8,931 nucleotides of DNA. Origin: Bacillota bacterium. GTDB lineage: Bacteria; Bacillota; Clostridia; Clostridiales; Clostridiaceae. Positions 1 through 6,143 of the stretch are shown here, one piece after another (the first letter of the stretch is position 1; each line of letters begins with the position of its first letter). The notes beneath the pieces are model-generated. The model saw only the letters and a program-made list of their open reading frames with translations, ran no database searches and was not told where the DNA came from. Location of the stretch: assembly GCA_023417975.1 (NCBI GenBank), contig JAEZDX010000027.1, positions 1 to 8,931 of the forward strand. The letters run 5' to 3'. Both the position numbers and the translations under genes were made by a program.

Positions 1-972
1 GTATATGACGGCTTAGATAATGTCATTAGAAATCTAAAAGTTATTGAGGACAAGGTTAAAGTAGTAAAAAAGATTAATGAAGGGCTGGAAGAAGCTTATT
101 ATAATATTGAACAAAACATATCTGAACTAAGAACTATAAAAGACAGCTATTATTATGATGCAGATGAGTTGTCAACCATAAACAGCAGAATATATGAAAT
201 AAGTAAACTTAAGAAAAAATACGGAGAAAGCATTGAAGCTATACTGGCATATAGAGATAAGCTGCAAAGAGATTACGAAGAAATTATAAACCGCAATGAA
301 GTAATAACTAAATTAAACTCAGATAAGCAGAAGATTGAAGTAAGATGTAGAGAACTGGCTCAAGATATACATGGAGTGAGAGAACATTTTGCTGACTTAT
401 TGGAACGTAGAATTAAAGAAGAGTTAAATTATATAGGTATGGCCAAAAGCATTTTTAAAGTAAATATAGAAAAGGAAGAGTTACTCAAAACCAATGGCTT
501 TGATAAAATTCAGTTTCTTATTTCCACCAATCCTGGTGAGCCGTTAAAGCCTTTGGATAAAATCGCGTCAGGCGGTGAGTTATCTAGAATTATGCTAGCT
601 TTAAAAACTGTATTTATTGATAAAGATATGATACCAACTGTTATTTTTGATGAAATAGATACGGGAATAAGCGGTGCAATTGCTCAAAGGGTGGCCGAAA
701 AAATGTATCTCATATCTTGTAAACACCAAGTATTTTGTATAACACATCTTCCGCAAATAGCTACTATGTCGGACAATCATTATAGGGTATTTAAAGAGGT
801 TATCAAGGATAAAACCTATACAAATGTACAAAAACTCAGCAGCGAAGAAAAGGTGGAAGAGATAAGCAGGATGATTGGTGGAATTGAAGTAACGGATATA
901 ACTATGGATAATTCCAAACAGCTTATTCAGATGGCAAATAAGCTGAAAAAGGAAATTGCCCAATCTCGTTAA
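1..972 (+). CDS. recN: DNA repair protein RecN, C-terminal part (5' end outside window)
   Basis: RecN is an SMC-like ATPase that acts early at DNA double-strand breaks. The reading frame is open from base 1, so the gene enters from the left edge. The 323 visible codons compare with about 560-570 for the family, so the Walker A half is missing. The first ~120 residues are charged and helical, ending the coiled coil, with a DADELSTINSR stretch and an LKKKYG motif typical of RecN. The C-terminal ABC half shows the signature ASGGELSR (SGGE at bases 568-579), a Walker B with catalytic Glu in VIFDEIDTGISG (Asp-Glu at 649-654), and the switch His in THLPQIA (745-747). An in-frame TTG at 169 is internal, not a start. 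The place before spoIVB and spo0A is the usual clostridial one. No frameshift or odd residue is seen. Confidence 0.97.
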   Translation, partial: VYDGLDNVIRNLKVIEDKVKVVKKINEGLEEAYYNIEQNISELRTIKDSYYYDADELSTINSRIYEISKLKKKYGESIEAILAYRDKLQRDYEEIINRNEVITKLNSDKQKIEVRCRELAQDIHGVREHFADLLERRIKEELNYIGMAKSIFKVNIEKEELLKTNGFDKIQFLISTNPGEPLKPLDKIASGGELSRIMLALKTVFIDKDMIPTVIFDEIDTGISGAIAQRVAEKMYLISCKHQVFCITHLPQIATMSDNHYRVFKEVIKDKTYTNVQKLSSEEKVEEISRMIGGIEVTDITMDNSKQLIQMANKLKKEIAQSR

Positions 973-1083
973 AACTATAGGAATACCTATGTTCTATATA
1001 TTGTCCTGAGAATTAAAAAAGTTAAAAAATTATAAATTTTTCTATTTTTATACATAATTTTATAAAGAATGAGAAAAAATACT

Positions 1084-1114
1084 ACCATAAGTTTTTATGC
1101 TTATGGTTTTTTTT
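1084..1114 (+). terminator. Rho-independent terminator of recN
   Basis: A perfect 8-bp stem, ACCATAAG (1084-1091) with CTTATGGT (1100-1107), encloses an 8-base loop and runs into eight T (1107-1114). It lies about 110 bases after the recN stop, so recN transcripts probably end here and spoIVB starts from its own promoter. A run of A upstream of the stem could pair with the T-tract and give weak activity on the other strand. Confidence 0.85.
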
Positions 1115-1120
1115 ATTATG

Positions 1121-1145
1121 CAATTTTGTTGGAAAATCAAAATTG
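1121..1145. repeat. Perfect 8-bp inverted repeat behind the recN terminator
   Basis: CAATTTTG (1121-1128) and CAAAATTG (1138-1145) are exact reverse complements separated by 9 bases. No T-tract follows, so this is not a standard terminator on the plus strand. It may be a weak hairpin or a protein-binding dyad. At this AT content a chance origin is possible. Confidence 0.4.
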
Positions 1146-1208
1146 TTGATAAAAAACATAATTAAGCAGTTACTTTAAAGTATTGGATTTGCATGAAGAT
1201 ATATAGTA

Positions 1209-1238
1209 GAATAACCGTTTATAAAATCGGGAAAATTA
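1209..1238 (+). promoter_or_regulatory. Candidate forespore (sigma-F type) promoter of spoIVB
   Basis: GAATA (1209-1213) is followed after 15 bases by GGGAAAATTA (1229-1238). The second element fits every position of the Bacillus sigma-F -10 consensus as I recall it (GGnRAnAhTR). The first fits a forespore -35 at four or five of five positions, and the 15-base spacing is right. Transcription would begin near 1245, leaving a leader of about 130 bases. spoIVB is transcribed by forespore sigma factors in Bacillus, which makes the match plausible. It is a consensus match only. The rest of the 973-1374 gap shows nothing else firm. Confidence 0.4.
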
Positions 1239-1374
1239 AAATCAAAGTCGGTAAACAACATTCGGTTAATTATTTTAAAAGCTGTGTAAATTTAAAACTT
1301 CAATATTTATAGTAGAAAATACTGAAGCTTCACCGAATTTTGGGAGACGATAAAATTATAAGGAGGTTAAAATA

Positions 1375-2604
1375 ATGGGCAGAAAAAATATATACAAAAT
1401 AATGTGTATTTTAACTCCTCTAATGATTATGCTGATAGGGCTATTTTTTTCTATAGAGAAAATTCCCGATACAATTTTTGTGAGAGACAGATTTGAAATC
1501 AAGTCAAATAATATTTTAAAAATATGCCAATCAAAAGTAAATGGAGCAACTACGGTAGGAAAATTTGATAATTCGGCGTCTGATAACAGCAAGGCAGATA
1601 TAAAGCTATTAGGATTAATTCCGGTTAAATCTATTAATGTTAAACAGGTGCCGGATATTATGCTATATCCGGGAGGAAGCAGCATAGGAGTAAAACTTAA
1701 CACTAAAGGTGTGCTTGTAGTTGCACTAAGCGATATAGAGGTTAATAACGGAAAGGTATCCAGTCCTGCAGCTCAAAGCGGAATTATGGTGGGAGACATT
1801 ATACTGAGTATAAATGATAAAGAAATTAAAAGTGCAGAAATGATGGCATCCCAAATAAATAATTGTGAGGGAAAAGAGCTAAAGGTTGTAATTGAAAGAA
1901 AAGGAGAAAGTATAGTTAAAAATGTTAAGCCTATAAAAGTTACCGATGAGGAAAAATATAAAATAGGACTTTGGGTAAGAGATTCTACAGCCGGTGTAGG
2001 CACGCTGACCTTTTATGATAGTAAGAGTGGTAATTTTGCTGCATTAGGGCATCCGATAACAGATGTTGATACAGGAACCATCCTCTGTGTGGATAGAGGT
2101 GAACTTATTTCTTCATCTATTGTAAATATCAGAAAAGGTGTTAGAGGTACACCTGGAGAATTAAAAGGAATATTTATCAACGAAAATAATATATTAGGAA
2201 ATATAACAAGCAATACAGTATGCGGTATTTTCGGTAAGGCAGATAAAAAAATATTAAGTGGATATAAGGCTAAGCCAATGAAAATAGCGTTAAGAAATGA
2301 GATAAAAGAGGGCAAAGCACAGATTATAACAACCATAGATGATAAGGGACCTAAATATTACGATATAAAAATTGAAAAACTTTTAAATCAAGAGACTCCA
2401 GGTCCTAAGAGTATGGTGATAAAAGTGACGGATCCGGAATTGTTAAGTAAGACAGGAGGAATAGTTCAAGGAATGAGTGGCAGTCCTATAATACAAAATA
2501 ATAAAATTGTTGGAGCTGTTACACACGTACTAATAAATAAACCTGATACGGGATATGGAATTTATATAGAATGGATGCTTAAGGACTCAAATTTGATTCC
2601 TTAA
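1375..2604 (+). CDS. spoIVB: SpoIVB serine peptidase (sigma-K checkpoint signal, S55 family)
   Basis: SpoIVB is made in the forespore and secreted into the intermembrane space. There it cleaves SpoIVFA and so releases SpoIVFB to process pro-sigma-K. The protein is 409 residues, near the usual length. It has one N-terminal membrane segment (about 9-26, signal anchor), a PDZ domain (about 105-185, with SSPAAQSGIMVGDIILSIN) and a C-terminal S55 peptidase domain. The catalytic triad is visible as His226 in ALGHPITD, Asp353 in VTDPELL and Ser368 in GMSGSP. Each lies exactly ten residues before the Bacillus residues known to me (His236, Asp363, Ser378), so the domain is intact. The ATG at 1375 follows AGGAGG (1361-1366) with 8-base spacing. 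The gene stands alone between a terminator and the spo0A control region. Confidence 0.97.
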   Translation: MGRKNIYKIMCILTPLMIMLIGLFFSIEKIPDTIFVRDRFEIKSNNILKICQSKVNGATTVGKFDNSASDNSKADIKLLGLIPVKSINVKQVPDIMLYPGGSSIGVKLNTKGVLVVALSDIEVNNGKVSSPAAQSGIMVGDIILSINDKEIKSAEMMASQINNCEGKELKVVIERKGESIVKNVKPIKVTDEEKYKIGLWVRDSTAGVGTLTFYDSKSGNFAALGHPITDVDTGTILCVDRGELISSSIVNIRKGVRGTPGELKGIFINENNILGNITSNTVCGIFGKADKKILSGYKAKPMKIALRNEIKEGKAQIITTIDDKGPKYYDIKIEKLLNQETPGPKSMVIKVTDPELLSKTGGIVQGMSGSPIIQNNKIVGAVTHVLINKPDTGYGIYIEWMLKDSNLIP

Positions 2605-2652
2605 ATGAAGCTTGAAGAGTTTATAATGGACTATGACGAAAAAATAGTATAA

Positions 2653-2751
2653 ATAGAAAGTTAATATGTAATCACCTTGAGCAGTCACATAAATCCTTGA
2701 AGATTGGATATTTTGTGACAGTTCAAGGTGAAGATATTTATTACTTTCTAT
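2653..2751. repeat. Nested long imperfect hairpin between spoIVB and spo0A
   Basis: The core arms are TCACCTTGAGCAGTCACA (2672-2689) and TGTGACAGTTCAAGGTGA (2714-2731). They pair over 18 positions with one A-A mismatch and one G-T. Inside, ATCC (2693-2696) pairs with GGAT (2706-2709) around a 9-base loop. Outside, ATAGAAAGT (2653-2661) pairs perfectly with ACTTTCTAT (2743-2751). No run of T follows, so it is not a textbook terminator. It may be the structured 3' end of the spoIVB transcript, a small mobile repeat of MITE type, or a structured RNA. No open frame of note lies in it. Confidence 0.7.
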
Positions 2752-2835
2752 AATATATGGAAACAACTTCAACTATTAACAGAGTTGTTGAAACTCTACG
2801 TTAATTATTCTCCTTTGATGAATTTCCACAGCTGC

Positions 2836-2882
2836 ATACATGGTTAAAAAGCGTTGAAGGTTCGCTATTTTGACACATGTAT
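2836..2882. repeat. Second nested inverted repeat upstream of spo0A
   Basis: ATACATG (2836-2842) pairs with CATGTAT (2876-2882). Within it, AAAAAGCG (2846-2853) pairs with CGCTATTTT (2863-2871) with one bulged A, leaving a 9-base loop. The right arm contains TTTGACA (2869-2875). Its reverse complement TGTCAAA is one base from the Spo0A box TGTCGAA. A looser copy of the right arm, TGACAAGCATGTAT, recurs at 2931-2944. The role is unknown; a regulatory dyad or a transcript hairpin are both possible. Confidence 0.5.
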
Positions 2883-2980
2883 AAGTTAAGTATCGGTAAT
2901 GTTTCCCTATAGTCAAAGAAAAAGAAAATGTGACAAGCATGTATTTAGTATTTAGTGATTATATATACTTATATGAATGA

Positions 2981-3009
2981 TTTACAAGTTTAAAAAAGAA
3001 AAATATAAA
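2981..3009 (+). promoter_or_regulatory. Probable sigma-A (vegetative) promoter of spo0A
   Basis: TTTACA (2981-2986, five of six to TTGACA) and TATAAA (3004-3009, five of six to TATAAT) are separated by exactly 17 bases. A start near 3016 would give a leader of about 105 bases. In Bacillus, spo0A has an upstream vegetative promoter and a downstream sigma-H promoter, and the same order is seen here. Confidence 0.6.
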
Positions 3010-3025
3010 TAATGGATAAAATTAA

Positions 3026-3039
3026 CAAAAATATTTTTG
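3026..3039. promoter_or_regulatory. 14-base perfect palindrome between the two spo0A promoters
   Basis: The sequence CAAAAATATTTTTG reads the same on both strands. It starts about 10 bases after the predicted vegetative start and ends 7 bases before the sigma-H promoter match. It could be an operator for a repressor or for Spo0A/CodY-type control, but AT-rich palindromes also arise by chance. Confidence 0.35.
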
Positions 3040-3046
3040 AATAATA

Positions 3047-3075
3047 GAAGGATTTCCTTTAGATTTGTCGAATTA
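3047..3075 (+). promoter_or_regulatory. Probable sigma-H promoter of spo0A
   Basis: The region 3047-3055 gives the -35 match AGGATTT (core AGGA at 3049-3052). After 11 bases the region 3067-3075 gives the -10 match with core GAAT (3070-3073). Both fit the known sigma-H pattern RnAGGAwWW - 11/12 - RnnGAATww. The expected start is near 3080, about 40 bases before spo0A. Sigma-H control of spo0A is established in Bacillus. Confidence 0.7.
3066..3072 (+). promoter_or_regulatory. Spo0A box overlapping the sigma-H -10 element
   Basis: TGTCGAA is an exact match to the Spo0A-binding consensus TGNCGAA. Its last three bases are the first three of the GAAT core of the sigma-H -10. Phosphorylated Spo0A bound here would touch the core promoter, which suggests direct autoregulation. 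The overlap means part of the match is shared with the promoter and not independent. Confidence 0.65.
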
Positions 3076-3120
3076 ATATTTTGTTAAGATATGGAATAAA
3101 TTATTGGAAGGAGAATAAAA

Positions 3121-3933
3121 ATGGAAGAAACTAAAATATCGGTTCTTATTGCAGATGATAATAAGGAATTTTGCAACATTTTAAACGATTATTTATTAAA
3201 TCAGAGAGACATAGTAGTTACAGGAATAGCAAAAGATGGTGTAGAGGCACTAAAGCTTATCGCTGAAAAAAGACCGGATTTAGTAGTTTTAGATATAATC
3301 ATGCCCCATTTAGATGGACTTGGTGTTTTGGAAAGACTAAATTCGATGGATATAGACCCTAAGCCGAGAATAATAGTATTATCTGCAGTTGGACAAGATA
3401 AGATAACTCAGAGGGCTATAACATTAGGAGCGGATTACTATGTTGTTAAGCCTTTTGATATGGATGTGTTTACTAAGAGAATAAGACAAATGTTTAATAA
3501 CACTATTTCAAGTGATGAGTCAAAAAGAACTATATCCTTTATTGAGACTTCAGAAATAAAGGTTTCTAAGAAGGAGCCTATGGATTTGGAAGCCGAGATA
3601 ACGAGTATAATACATGAAATAGGAGTTCCTGCACATATTAAAGGCTATATGTACTTAAGAGAAGCAATAACTATGGTAGTAAACGATATGGAGCTGTTAT
3701 CGGCAGTTACAAAGGAGTTATATCCTTCTATAGCTAAAAAGTATAATACAACCGCCAGCAGGGTTGAAAGAGCTATAAGACATGCTATTGAAGTTGCATG
3801 GGGAAGAGGTCAGGTAGAAACAATCAATAAGCTGTTCGGCTATACTATTCATAATGATAAGGGCAAGCCTACTAACAGCGAATTCATCGCTATGGTTGCG
3901 GACAAGTTGAGATTAAAGAATAAAGTAAGCTAG
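3121..3933 (+). CDS. spo0A: Spo0A, sporulation master response regulator
   Basis: Spo0A is the transcription factor that, once phosphorylated, starts sporulation (and in clostridia often solvent or toxin changes). It has 270 residues, the normal length. The receiver domain (about 5-125) has the acidic pair Asp12-Asp13, phospho-acceptor Asp58 in LVVLDIIMP, switch Ser88 and Lys110 in YVVKPFD. After a variable linker (about 126-153) comes the Spo0A-type DNA-binding domain (about 155-265), with the recognition-helix region [20 protein letters not shown] (211-230) that is nearly invariant in the family. The ATG at 3121 follows AAGGAG (3108-3113) with 7-base spacing. The gene is monocistronic by its surroundings: it has its own two-promoter region upstream and a hairpin downstream. 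All key residues are present. Confidence 0.98.
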   Translation: MEETKISVLIADDNKEFCNILNDYLLNQRDIVVTGIAKDGVEALKLIAEKRPDLVVLDIIMPHLDGLGVLERLNSMDIDPKPRIIVLSAVGQDKITQRAITLGADYYVVKPFDMDVFTKRIRQMFNNTISSDESKRTISFIETSEIKVSKKEPMDLEAEITSIIHEIGVPAHIKGYMYLREAITMVVNDMELLSAVTKELYPSIAKKYNTTASRVERAIRHAIEVAWGRGQVETINKLFGYTIHNDKGKPTNSEFIAMVADKLRLKNKVS

Positions 3934-3966
3934 TTTTAAACTTAAAATTATATAAAACCATATTTT

Positions 3967-4001
3967 GAGGACACGCCGATTGGCATGTCCTTAATTATTT
4001 T
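3967..4001 (+). terminator. Likely terminator of spo0A
   Basis: AGGACA (3968-3973) pairs with TGTCCT (3986-3991). After one C-A mismatch, GCC (3975-3977) pairs with GGC (3982-3984) around a GATT loop. The stem is GC-rich against a very AT-rich background and sits 35 bases after the stop. The T-tract is interrupted (TTAATTATTTT), so strength may be moderate. Confidence 0.7.
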
Positions 4002-4050
4002 CAGAAGAAAAAAACTATATAATATGTAACAGTATAGTATTTTTCTTAAG

Positions 4051-4079
4051 GAATATATTTGCTTATGGTGTCATAAATA
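4051..4079 (+). promoter_or_regulatory. Candidate sigma-E promoter of spoIIM
   Basis: GAATATA (4051-4057) matches six of seven positions of the sigma-E -35 consensus KMATATT. After 14 bases, CATAAATA (4072-4079) matches about five of eight positions of the -10 CATACAnT. spoIIM belongs to the mother-cell sigma-E regulon in Bacillus. The -10 is imperfect and the region is AT-rich, so this is a candidate only. Confidence 0.35.
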
Positions 4080-4089
4080 TTATAAAGTC

Positions 4090-4112
4090 ATATAGAAAAT
4101 AAATTTCTATAT
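4090..4112. repeat. Perfect 9-bp inverted repeat in the spoIIM leader
   Basis: ATATAGAAA (4090-4098) and TTTCTATAT (4104-4112) are exact reverse complements around a 5-base loop. The repeat lies just downstream of the candidate spoIIM promoter, 48 bases before the start codon, so it would be a 5' hairpin in the transcript or an operator-like dyad. The same ATAGAAA/TTTCTAT core forms the outer arms of the repeat at 2653-2751. Confidence 0.5.
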
Positions 4113-4160
4113 ATATAACTCTTTAATAAAAACGGATTCACCATAAGGAGGAAAAGAATT

Positions 4161-4802
4161 ATGAGGGGAGAAAAATTGAACAAAAACCTTTCAAGACATC
4201 TGCAGGAAAATGTGTGGCTTTATGCAGTATGTTTGTTATGCTTATTTACAGGTATAGTGCTTGGTGTTTACACTGTAAAGTATATGGGAGCAATGGAAAG
4301 ACAGGATTTGATTAACTATTTTCTTGGGTTCAAAAAAAGTATTGGTTCAACTGCTGTAAATCATAAAACTGTTCTTATCCAAACAGTTAAAAGTAATCTG
4401 CCAATGCTAATAGCTCTGTGGATTTTGGGTTTTACAATGGTAGGTATACCCGTTATATTGATAATAGACATAATTAAAGGTTTTACTTTAGGATTCACTC
4501 TATCCTTCATATTCTATAGTATGAATTACAGCGGGGTAAGTTTCGTATTAATGGGTGTACTTCCCCAGAACATAATTTATATACCGTGCATAATAATCGG
4601 TTCAGTGCTTTCAATGAGATTGGCATTGACTAAACTTAAGGAAAAAATAAATAAACAGACTAACTTTAATAAAAGGTATTCATTAGATTACACTATTGCT
4701 TTTTTTATTATAACTCTGATTATGATTCTTGGTTTCTTATATGAAGCCTACATTACCCCAAGAGCAATACAATCTGTAGCAGTTTTGATAGGGAGTGTTT
4801 AA
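4161..4802 (+). CDS. spoIIM: SpoIIM, stage II sporulation membrane protein
   Basis: SpoIIM is a mother-cell membrane protein that works with the wall hydrolases SpoIID and SpoIIP to thin septal peptidoglycan and drive engulfment of the forespore. The 213-residue protein has the family's usual length and several hydrophobic segments: about 18-39, 79-103, 107-120, 127-150 and 178-196. Family features include a cytoplasmic N-terminus, the GVLPQNIIYIP motif (132-142) and the final EAYITP motif (195-200). The ATG at 4161 follows AAGGAGG (4145-4151) with 9-base spacing. The stop is followed two bases later by the start of a small membrane ORF, so the two may be translated together. Sigma-E control is expected from the family, and a possible promoter lies upstream. 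Confidence 0.94.
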   Translation: MRGEKLNKNLSRHLQENVWLYAVCLLCLFTGIVLGVYTVKYMGAMERQDLINYFLGFKKSIGSTAVNHKTVLIQTVKSNLPMLIALWILGFTMVGIPVILIIDIIKGFTLGFTLSFIFYSMNYSGVSFVLMGVLPQNIIYIPCIIIGSVLSMRLALTKLKEKINKQTNFNKRYSLDYTIAFFIITLIMILGFLYEAYITPRAIQSVAVLIGSV

Positions 4803-4804
4803 GT

Positions 4805-5032
4805 TTGCTAAATGACTATAGTAAGTATAGGTTTCTTATTATTTACATTCAGTGCTTTTTAATATTGGTGATTTTAGGAATAGCTGTGCCGCAGCTTATA
4901 GATTACATATTATACATAATATATAAACGCACTGTAAATCATCGTAATAGTATTTTTGTTATAGGCTATAACGATAATGCTAATTTTTTTCTATATTACT
5001 ATAATGTGTTTAGAAGTTATTTCACATATTAA
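4805..5032 (+). CDS. Small membrane protein of unknown function, coupled to spoIIM
   Basis: I do not recognise this 75-residue product. It would start at TTG 4805, two bases after the spoIIM stop, with AGGGAG (4790-4795) inside the end of spoIIM as a ribosome binding site at 9-base spacing. That layout suggests translational coupling. Residues about 10-29 form one clear membrane segment, and hydrophobicity continues to about 40 before a basic KR. The tail (about 41-75) is short and rich in Asn, Phe and Tyr. The ORF ends 127 bases before xerD, and no continuation is found in the other frames. It could be a short accessory protein made with SpoIIM, or the remnant of a longer one. The unusual start codon and lack of a known family keep the call tentative. 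Confidence 0.5.
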   Translation: MLNDYSKYRFLIIYIQCFLILVILGIAVPQLIDYILYIIYKRTVNHRNSIFVIGYNDNANFFLYYYNVFRSYFTY

Positions 5033-5159
5033 TGTTGAGAATAAAAGCATAATTCTATATAATTAAAACTAAGCTATTGTTATATCAATATTTCAGCAAT
5101 TTTAACGCTATACATAAGTTGAAACAAATAGTACATTAAATCGGTAAGTGGGTGTATTT

Positions 5160-6041
5160 ATGAATGAACTGGTTGATAGATACTTACAATACATAACTGA
5201 GGACAAGAAGTTAAGCTTAAATACAATAGACGCATATAGAAGAGACATTACAAAGTTTCAATATTTTTTGCATTCGAATAGTATGGATTTCTATAAAGTG
5301 AATAAGTTTATCATTTTGAATTATGTACAAAACTTATCAGGCAGTGGGAAGAAGGAATCCTCCATTGCAAGAAGTATTATTTGCATAAGAAATTTCTATA
5401 AGTTTCTATATAAGCAAGGGCTAATTGAAATTGCGCCAGTAATAGACTATGAAATCCCTAAATATAAAAGAAATGTTCCTGAGATTTTAACCATAGAAGA
5501 AGTTAATACGCTTCTGGCTGCTCCTAATGTGAATACATTAAAGGGAGTAAGGGATAAGGCTATGCTGGAAATGATGTATGCCAGCGGCATAAAAATATCA
5601 GAAATGCTGAATTTGAAGGTTTCAGATATTGATTTGGATTACAGTTATTTAAGGACAAGAGATACAAAGGGAATGGAAAGGATAATTCCGCTAGGAAAGT
5701 ACTGTATAACATGGCTTTCAAAATATATACAAATGAGAGATAAGCTAAATATTAATAAAAGTTATTATTTGTTTTTAAATAATAAAGGTGAAAAAATGAC
5801 CCGTCAAGGATTCTGGAAAATAATTAAGTATTATTCTAAAAAATCCGGCATGAATAAAGATATTAATTTATATACGCTGAGACATTCTATAGCAGTGCAT
5901 TTGATAGAAAATGGAGCTGATATGAAATCCCTGAAGGAACTGCTTGGATATAAGGATATAGCAGCGGTTCAAGTATATATAGATATAATACATAAGAATA
6001 AACTAATGGAAGTATACAAGAATACTCATCCTAGAGCATAA
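5160..6041 (+). CDS. xerD: XerD-family tyrosine recombinase with altered catalytic residues
   Basis: XerD with XerC normally resolves chromosome dimers at dif. This 293-residue protein has the full XerD layout: an N-terminal SAM-like core-binding domain (about 1-85), a catalytic domain (about 107-285) and a C-terminal HPRA. The nucleophile Tyr273 and Arg241 are kept, and a Lys (170) sits in the beta-hairpin, where the loop is one residue short. Three normally catalytic positions differ: Lys145 for Arg (ASGIKISEM), Tyr238 for the His of HxxR (LYTLRH) and Tyr264 for the His of LGH (LLGYKD). Activity may therefore be reduced or lost. I chose ATG 5160 because its product starts like XerD (MNELVDRYLQYI) and GGGTG lies 5 bases before it. 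A GTG at 5148 would add four residues and lacks a site. The position after spoIIM is usual for clostridial xerD. Confidence 0.88.
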   Translation: MNELVDRYLQYITEDKKLSLNTIDAYRRDITKFQYFLHSNSMDFYKVNKFIILNYVQNLSGSGKKESSIARSIICIRNFYKFLYKQGLIEIAPVIDYEIPKYKRNVPEILTIEEVNTLLAAPNVNTLKGVRDKAMLEMMYASGIKISEMLNLKVSDIDLDYSYLRTRDTKGMERIIPLGKYCITWLSKYIQMRDKLNINKSYYLFLNNKGEKMTRQGFWKIIKYYSKKSGMNKDINLYTLRHSIAVHLIENGADMKSLKELLGYKDIAAVQVYIDIIHKNKLMEVYKNTHPRA

Positions 6042-6058
6042 TAATTGGAAGGTAAGGT

Positions 6059-6086
6059 AAAGCGTGTAAAGACACGCTTTTTTTTT
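6059..6086 (+). terminator. Strong Rho-independent terminator after xerD-like gene
   Basis: A perfect 9-bp stem, AAAGCGTGT (6059-6067) with ACACGCTTT (6072-6080), has an AAAG loop and runs into nine T (6078-6086). It starts 17 bases after the xerD stop and ends the spoIIM - small ORF - xerD stretch. It lies only 58 bases before the next start codon. Confidence 0.93.
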
Positions 6087-6143
6087 ATCTTTGTGATAAT
6101 CTATTGCTTATTGGAAAAGATAAATATGAAAGGAGGATTAGAA

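Noticed and set aside
169..171. TTG as a start of a 267-residue RecN-like protein
   Set aside because: The frame is open to base 1 and the upstream residues also look like RecN coiled coil, so the codon is internal and the gene is cut by the window edge.
1212..1268. TAACCG/CGGTTA dyad in the spoIVB leader as a riboswitch-like fold
   Set aside because: The arms are only 6 bp with a large loop, and I see no conserved riboswitch core or following terminator.
1283..1314. Possible sigma-G promoter (TGTGTA ... TATAGTA) closer to spoIVB
   Set aside because: The spacing is 19 instead of 17-18 and the -10 matches only five of seven positions in an AT-rich stretch. It is too weak to annotate.
2605..2652. 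15-codon ORF directly after the spoIVB stop
   Set aside because: It lacks a ribosome binding site and is too short to tell from chance. The SpoIVB end is already complete.
5148..5159. GTG 5148 as the xerD start
   Set aside because: There is no ribosome binding site before it, and the four extra residues are not part of the usual XerD start. ATG 5160 fits better, though its own site is weak.
6045..6143. N-terminal extension of the carboxypeptidase by 33 codons
   Set aside because: It would span the strong terminator at 6059-6086 and bury the signal peptide. ATG 6144 has an AGGAGG site and a clean signal sequence.
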